Positions 63,759-64,000 of a stretch of 64,000 nucleotides of DNA are shown in pieces. Numbering within the stretch: the stretch's first letter is position 1; the number at the start of each line of letters is the position of its first letter. A program made the translations under genes and the position numbers. A model generated the notes under the pieces. That model made no database searches, was not told the DNA's origin, and was given only the letters and a program-made list of their open reading frames with translations. Origin of the DNA: Bacillota bacterium (GTDB taxonomy: Bacteria > Bacillota > Clostridia > DSM-8532); the NCBI GenBank assembly GCA_023415825.1, contig JAEZJF010000029.1:47647-111646 (forward strand), written 5' to 3'.

Positions 63759-63788
63759 ATATTTGCAAACCTCAACTGATTTCCATCG

Positions 63789-63995
63789 TCAGTACTTCCC
63801 GAATTCACTGTCACTCAATGCTATTCTCCTTGAGTCTGCGACTGCTGCCTGGGTGCGTGCATCTGCTGCCACGCTTTCATCGAGCTTTTTGTTTTTGCTC
63901 AGGTTCTCAAGCATCTGCAAAACCTCAGGATTTATGTCCTCCAAGCCTCTATTGGATGAATGCTTGGCTTCTTTTTTCAGCTTAAATCTACCCAC
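63789..63995 (-). CDS. C-terminal part of a gene cut by the window edge, or a small protein
   Basis: 68 residues are visible (FKLKKEAKHSSNRGLEDINP, then SVAADARTQAAVADSRRIAL). The only start in view is a GTG at the right edge, with no ribosome site visible. The gene may continue beyond 64000. Family not recognised; it precedes cheR in the chemotaxis transcript. Confidence 0.4.
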   Translation of the reverse strand: MGRFKLKKEAKHSSNRGLEDINPEVLQMLENLSKNKKLDESVAADARTQAAVADSRRIALSDSEFGKY

Positions 63996-64000
63996 CTGCT

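Overview
The window looks like chromosomal DNA of a low-to-moderate G+C Gram-positive bacterium, most likely a clostridial Firmicute. The evidence is strong AGGAGG-type ribosome binding sites, LPxTG cell-wall sorting signals with class C sortases, LplB/LplC-type sugar ABC transporters without their own ATPase, YesM/YesN-type two-component regulators, a CheD/CheB/CheR chemotaxis set and a rifamycin phosphotransferase. I saw no rRNA, tRNA, CRISPR array or intact insertion sequence. All gene assignments come from reading the sequence; no database was searched.

0-9.3 kb: a secreted PHP-type phosphoesterase with two near-identical FN3/discoidin units; two paralogous membrane-anchored alpha/beta hydrolases that bracket an ankyrin protein and a PadR-controlled cassette of tandem two-helix 'WWP' membrane repeats; and a broken tetR. 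9.3-21.8 kb: recQ, an amino-acid permease, and a cation-pumping P-type ATPase under a clear NiCo (czcD-type) metal riboswitch with a terminator platform. These are followed by small housekeeping or stress genes (VOC protein, isoprenylcysteine methyltransferase-like protein, DNA alkylation repair-like protein, two DUF1801 proteins, a hydrolase) and a PadR-DUF4180 fusion behind a perfect 48-nt palindrome. A short antisense echo of the permease 3' end lies on the far side of recQ.

21.8-29.7 kb (minus strand): a complete sortase-assembled pilus operon. In transcription order it encodes a coiled-coil protein, a signal peptidase, a large tip/adhesin protein, a backbone pilin and two class C sortases. 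30-33.4 kb: rph (rifamycin phosphotransferase) and a DUF4256 gene.

33.5-58.3 kb (minus strand): a polysaccharide utilisation region with two ABC importer sets. One has a YesN/YesM two-component system plus two solute-binding proteins. The other has a one-component AraC sensor and is followed by GH43, a 1427-residue GH2 and a secreted GH-A-type glycosidase broken by a one-base frameshift. A ThuA protein and a Gfo/Idh/MocA oxidoreductase lie beside them, and a cupin-AraC regulator is transcribed divergently. The model is extracellular cleavage, oligosaccharide uptake, intracellular hydrolysis by GH43/GH2, and further sugar conversion by the oxidoreductase/ThuA pair.

59-64 kb (minus strand): chemotaxis and signalling genes (cheR, cheB, cheD, a REC-DUF2442 protein and an HD-GYP protein with a truncated GGDEF remnant), running off the right edge.
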